Assembly: GCF_963576675.1 (NCBI RefSeq)
Contig: NC_088916.1
Location: 47,803,001-47,867,000 of the forward strand
Length of the DNA: 64,000 nucleotides
Reading direction: 5' to 3'
Source of the DNA: Euphorbia lathyris
Lineage: Eukaryota; Streptophyta; Magnoliopsida; Malpighiales; Euphorbiaceae
In this document: positions 59,723 to 64,000 of the stretch, piece after piece
Position numbering within the stretch: position 1 is the stretch's first letter
Layout: each line of letters starts with the position of its first letter
The notes under the pieces: generated by a model
The model's database searches: none
The model's input: only the letters and a program-made list of their open reading frames with translations
What the model was told of the DNA's origin: nothing
Program-made: the position numbers and the translations under genes

Positions 59723-61172
59723 ATGACAAATGGAGAGCAGAACCCCTCCTCAGGGGTTGAAACACCATTAATAACGTCATCGAGTCAACCAGTAACTAGT
59801 GTTGGACGCACTGATCCCAAATGCTCCCACAACACAAGCTGAAAGTAGTATGCCCCTGGATGCATTCATCAACATGTGTGCAGAAGCAATAGGAGAAAAG
59901 TTTGGCCCTAAAACAGGTGATCGCCTACGGTCATTCATGACCATTCCTCCGTTTTGGAGCATGACGCCCACATCTACGATATCTTCTTGGCCCCAGATGA
60001 CTTTAGGACCGAATGCCCTCAATTCTTCGTTTCTCCAAGCTCACAATACAGAATCCATGGTAACTTCCACGGCGGCGTTTGGAGAACGACCGATCAATCG
60101 GGAATTATTCCCTGCTGGCGCAGGAGGAAGTCAAAGGAACGATCAAACTCTTCCTGGCGGATCTGCAAGCCAATGGCTAAATCTAGGCGGATCAGATATC
60201 CCAAGGCGACCACGGTCGAATCTCTCCTTGGGTGGATCAGAAGGGCGAAAACACAAAAAGCGTAGAAAAGAGAAGAGTAGGCGGTTCGAATCACCTTCGC
60301 CCCGACGACCGAGATCCTCCCGAAAGGGTAGATCACCCCCATTTACTGGACGTAGACAGAGCAAAAGGCCAGTAGAGACACCACGTTCGAATGGGCCACC
60401 GCCACCACCACACCAAGGAAATGAAGGGCACATTCTTTCAGGAGGCTCTAGAGGGGGTAGCGGTCAAGCTCCCCCGGGCGGACAGGGTGGAGGACGTGGA
60501 GGTGGAGGAGGAGGTGGGCATGGAAACAGAGGCGGACGCAGAAGCGGAGGTGGACGATCACCCTCAGATCCGTCTTCGGGATCCAGCTCTTCATCTTCTC
60601 CAAGCAGATCTCCACGGAAGGGCCGCCCAAGGGCGGGTCCGGAGAATTTTGACGACAGAGTTCGAGCTGCGGTGCTCCGCATGAACGAGGAGAATGTCAG
60701 GCATAACCCATTCGCCAATAGAGATTCACCCTTCACGGCTTGGATCGAGGCAGAGGAAACAGATAGACATTTTAAAATACCTAATCTCCCAATATACACG
60801 GGTGCTGACAACCCAGAGGCCCACGCCAGAAAATATCGAACACTGCTTCGCCTCAACCGTGCAACTGAACCAGTGCTATGCAAAATGTTTATGACCACGT
60901 TAGGAGGTCCCGCTTATGACTGGTTCCAATCTCTACCTCCTGGCTCGGTAAACAGTTGGGATCAACTAAGCAGGGAGTTTTGTGCTAAATTCGCCGGCTG
61001 TATCCCTCCAGTGGTCAAGTCACGGAAGCTTTTTGAATTAAAACAGAAGCCGAATGAATCCCTTCGAGAGTACGTAAACACTTTCAACAAATTTTGTATA
61101 CAAATTGTTGATGTCGATATCTCCATGGTAGTGGAATCTCTGGTAAAGAACACAACTTGTAAGAGTTTATAG
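59723..61172 (+). pseudogene. gag: Gypsy gag with RS/RGG-rich region, frameshifted start and stop at end
   Basis: The likely start ATG at 59723 opens a short frame that ends near 59838; the long frame begins about 59800, so a one-base change near there separates them. The long frame contains an arginine-serine-rich stretch (about 60250-60400), a glycine-rich RGG-like stretch (about 60430-60560) and a serine run, then the conserved capsid-like block (about 60720-61130) with FKIPNLPIYTG, WFQSLPPGS and ESLREYVNTFNKF. A TAG at 61170-61172 ends it; the same frame continues downstream. The capsid block identifies the Tat lineage. RS and RGG sequence would favour RNA binding, and its length here seems unusual. 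Confidence 0.85.
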
Positions 61173-63107
61173 GAGGATCTAATTCGAAAGAAGCCCAGCA
61201 GCATGGCCGAGTTGATAGAGCGTTGCAAGGACTTTATGGAGGTGGATGACATTCACCGCGAGTCACTATCTCCGCCCAGAAAGGACAAAGGCGAATCTCG
61301 CCACCGAGATAGAGAAAAGGACAAGCACCAAGACTCCTCCTCTAGAGGCCAGCGAAGGGGTTCAAAGAACAAATCAACGTTTGTCACGTCCTTCATGCCT
61401 CTCAATGCCTCTAAGAGCGAAGTGCTCATGTGGATAGAGAACAGCCAGCACAAGCGGAGCATTTCATACCCCGAACCAAAAGGGGGGGAGTACACCAACA
61501 CTGGTAAAAATCCTAAAAATTATTGTAAATATCACAGGAAAAATGGCCATGACACAGATGCATGCTGGGAGTTAGCCCGGGAAATAGAGCGTCTCATTGA
61601 GAGAGGAAAATTGGATCGGTTCATCCAAAATGATGGCAAGAAGGGAGATGGTGATAGATCCAGAGATGACCCGAAGAAGAAAGGAAAAGGGACCATCAAT
61701 GTCATAGCAGGCGGACCTGGGTACCAACCAGTACTGAAAAAGGTAAAGACCACCGCTCTTGACAGGGCATCACTGAATCGTCCCTTTGTAGATGTAGGTC
61801 CAGAGATCTCTCCTCATGCAGATGCCTTGGTCATTACTATGATAGTGGAAGGCTGGGAAATGAAAAGAGTGATGATAGATACTGGGAGTTCGTGCAATGT
61901 CATCATAAGGGGAGCATTCGCCAAACTAATGGTGGACCCGATCCAGGTGGAAACCACCATAGTAGACATCCTGGGAGTGACAGGACACACCATTCGCACA
62001 AAGGGCCAAGTAACGTTAGATTGTGAGCTAGCAGATGACGAACAAGTCTGGAAAGGCGATCTGGAATTCTCTATCTTGGATGGTCAGTTAGCCTATAATA
62101 TGATCCTTGGGCGACCTTTTATCTCCGAAGCAGCGGCCCTTATCTCCATTTGCCACTTAACTTTTTATATCCCCACGGCCAATGGAGGTGTAATGATCAG
62201 AGGGAGTCAAAAAGTAGCTCAGGAGACATATTCGGCATCATTAATGATTCGCCCCCAGTCAAAGGAAGAAGACGAAGAAGAACTCATCACAATGGCCTTG
62301 GGCGAAACCGAAATGTACCTCATGGCAGATGAAAAGAAGGTACGGATGGCTAAAGGGCTCAAGGGAGAAATTAAAGAAGCAATCACCAAGGTTCTCCATG
62401 AAGCAGAAGACGTCTTTGCCTGGAAGGATGAGATCCTCCCCGGGATTAGTCCAGATGTGATCACTCACAAACTCAACATCGACAAAGATGCAGTCCCAGT
62501 TGCCCAAAAGCGGAGAAACCATGGCCTAGAAAGGCAGAAGGTGATAGAGGAAGAAATCGCCAAGCTCCAACGGGCGGACGCCATTGAAGAGGTACTTTAT
62601 ACACAATGGTTGGCGAATGTCGTTCTAGTGAAGAAAGCAGGTGGATCCTACCGCATGTGTATTGACTTTACAGATCTCAATAAAGCTTGTCCAAAGGACA
62701 ACTACCCCTTGCCGTGTATCGATATCCTCGTAGATGGAACCACGGGACACACTATGTACTCCTTCACTGACGTGAAGTCCAGCTATCACCAAATCCCGAT
62801 GGAGCCCTCCGATAGAATCAAAACCTCATTCGTGACTCATCAAGCCACTTATTGCTTCAAAGTCATGCCCTTCGGACTTAAGAACGCAGGTGCAACCTAT
62901 CAACGGATGATGAACAAAATATTCACGGAAAGCATAGGTGATAAATACTCCGTCTATGTGGATGACATGATCATCAAGAGTACCACTGTGGAAAAGCATG
63001 CAGATGATGTAAGGGAGGTACTGGGCGTACTCCGGCGTCACAATATCAAACTGAACCCAGAAAAATGTACCTTTGGTGCAACGTATGGAAAGTTCTTGGG
63101 ATTCTAG
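61173..63107 (+). pseudogene. pol: Gypsy gag end, protease and reverse transcriptase
   Basis: It continues the gag frame. A zinc-knuckle variant CKYHRKNGHDTDAC (about 61525-61566) closes gag. The aspartic protease has DTGSS at 61878-61892 and ILGRPF about 220 bases later. RT follows with YRMCIDFTDLNKACPKDNYPLP, FTDVKSSYHQI, MPFGLKNAGATYQR and the catalytic YVDD at 62955-62966. The frame meets a TAG at 63105-63107, where a short segment between RT and the connection region appears missing. Up to there protease and RT motifs are intact. The product would be a polyprotein that is cleaved by its own protease in the particle. Confidence 0.9.
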
Positions 63108-64000
63108 AGATGCAAACGCCACGGAATATCAGGGAAGTGCAACGCCTTAACGGGCGGATCGTAGTTGGGCAGGTTTATCTCTTGTTCGGCCCGCAGATGC
63201 CAACCCTTTTATGAGGTCATCAAGAAGCAAAAGGCGTTCGAGTGGAATGAGGATTGTGAGAAGGCCTTCGAAGGAATCAAACGGTTTCTCACAGAACCGC
63301 CCTTAATGAGTCGGCCCTTGAAAGGTGAGGACCTTTATATGTATGTCTCGGTTACAGATAAAGCTATTTGCACGGTCATGATAAGAGAAGAGGACGGCCA
63401 GCAGTATCCAATTTATTACGTGAGCAAAGTATTAAAGGATGCTGAAACCAGGTACTCCAAGCTTGATAAAATGGCGTTGGCTGTTGTCACCACGGCAATC
63501 CGCCTCAGGCCATACTTTCAGGCTCATACTATTATAGTTCGAACAAACATACCCATGAGGAAGGTATTGCAAAAGCCGGACACCTCAGGCAGATTGATGG
63601 AATGGGCAATCCGCCTTGGAGAGTTTGATGTACGATACGAGAGCAGATCAGCCTTGAAGAGTCAAGTCTTGGCAGACTTTGTGAATGAATTCATGGAAGA
63701 AGGGATGAATCTCCCAAAATCTCAGGTCGAGGAATGGACGATGTACACAGACGGAGCTTCCTCGGCAGAAGGAGCGGGTATAGGCATCATGATCACAGGC
63801 CCTCAATATATAAAGCTAAGGTACGCGGCAAAATTGGATTTCATAGCAACCAACAATGCAGCGGAGTACGAGGCCTTAATATTGGGACTACGCCTGCTGA
63901 AAGAAATCACTCCCGAGCGGATCGTGATCTATAGAGACTCCAAGTTGATGGTCAACCAGGTGATCAAAAACTACGAGGTAAAAGATAAGGTTTTGGCCAA
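63108..64000 (+). pseudogene. pol: Gypsy RNase H and additional RNase H, partial
   Basis: Directly after the TAG a different frame carries RT-connection sequence for about 100 bases (QTPRNIREVQRL), then the main frame resumes at about 63207 and stays open to the window end. First come RNase H features of the retroviral type (about 63335-63530, with YPIYYVSKVL and YSKLDKMAL). A second RNase H begins with MYTDGASS at about 63741 and continues with NNAAEYEAL, as in the extra domain of Tat elements. The integrase lies beyond position 64000. Confidence 0.85.

Larger units (their letters stand above)
59158..64000 (+). mobile_element. Tat/Retand-type Ty3/gypsy retrotransposon, 5' part
   Basis: A 502-bp LTR, PBS, gag, protease, RT, RNase H and a second RNase H-like domain follow in one direction to the window end; integrase and the 3' LTR are not reached. 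The extra RNase H after the retroviral one is a hallmark of the Tat group (Retand/Ogre). Two stops and small frameshifts show that it is inactive. Target duplication cannot be checked; the five bases before the LTR are ATTAG. Confidence 0.88.

Overview
The window is nuclear DNA of a flowering plant, most likely a eudicot. It carries intron-containing genes with GT-AG borders, Ty1/copia and Ty3/gypsy LTR retrotransposons of plant-only lineages, plant mobile domain (PMD) sequences, and Stowaway, hAT and Mutator-type MITEs. I cannot name the species. Only two ordinary cellular genes are present, both on the minus strand: a D3-type cyclin (53225-54453) and ARPC3, subunit 3 of the Arp2/3 actin-nucleating complex (55378 to about 58430). 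Most of the rest is mobile DNA in nested layers.

Layer 1 (1-30292) is a Sirevirus-like copia element. It has a cut-off 5' LTR (1-783), an initiator-Met PBS, gag, pol, a downstream env-like ORF, three identical polypurine boxes and a complete 3' LTR (28957-30292). Every ORF is broken. Two later insertions split it. The first is a 17.1-kb non-autonomous Tat/Ogre-like gypsy element (3782-20894, target duplication GCTAT) with about 3-kb LTRs. Its interior is mostly non-coding: a degenerate ~110-bp repeat field, a decayed gag, six stem-loops whose stems differ in sequence but keep pairing, and two related 39-bp tandem arrays. The second is a 2.05-kb solo LTR (25654-27701, duplication TCAAT). The copia element itself sits against, and probably inside, a broken PMD gene (30456-32084).

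Layer 2 (32.5-53 kb) is AT-rich intergenic DNA packed with MITEs, several with exact target duplications (9-bp Mutator type, 8-bp hAT type, TA Stowaway type), and one retroposed LINE-type fragment. Within it lies a second, apparently intact five-exon PMD (MAIN-LIKE) gene (about 44736-47346). It is followed by a nearly perfect 68-bp foldback and bracketed by a 1.65-kb direct repeat. The way the repeat ends cut neighbouring MITEs suggests a transposon insertion followed by an unequal exchange.

Layer 3 (53-59 kb) holds the two host genes. Layer 4 (59158 to the window end) is the 5' part of a Tat/Retand-type gypsy element with a 502-bp LTR, a gag-protease-RT-RNase H-second RNase H order and inactivating mutations; its integrase and 3' LTR lie beyond the window.

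The strongest candidates for something new are the covarying stem-loops (15122-16031) and the intact PMD gene coupled to a long foldback. The paired 39-bp satellite-like arrays are also notable.
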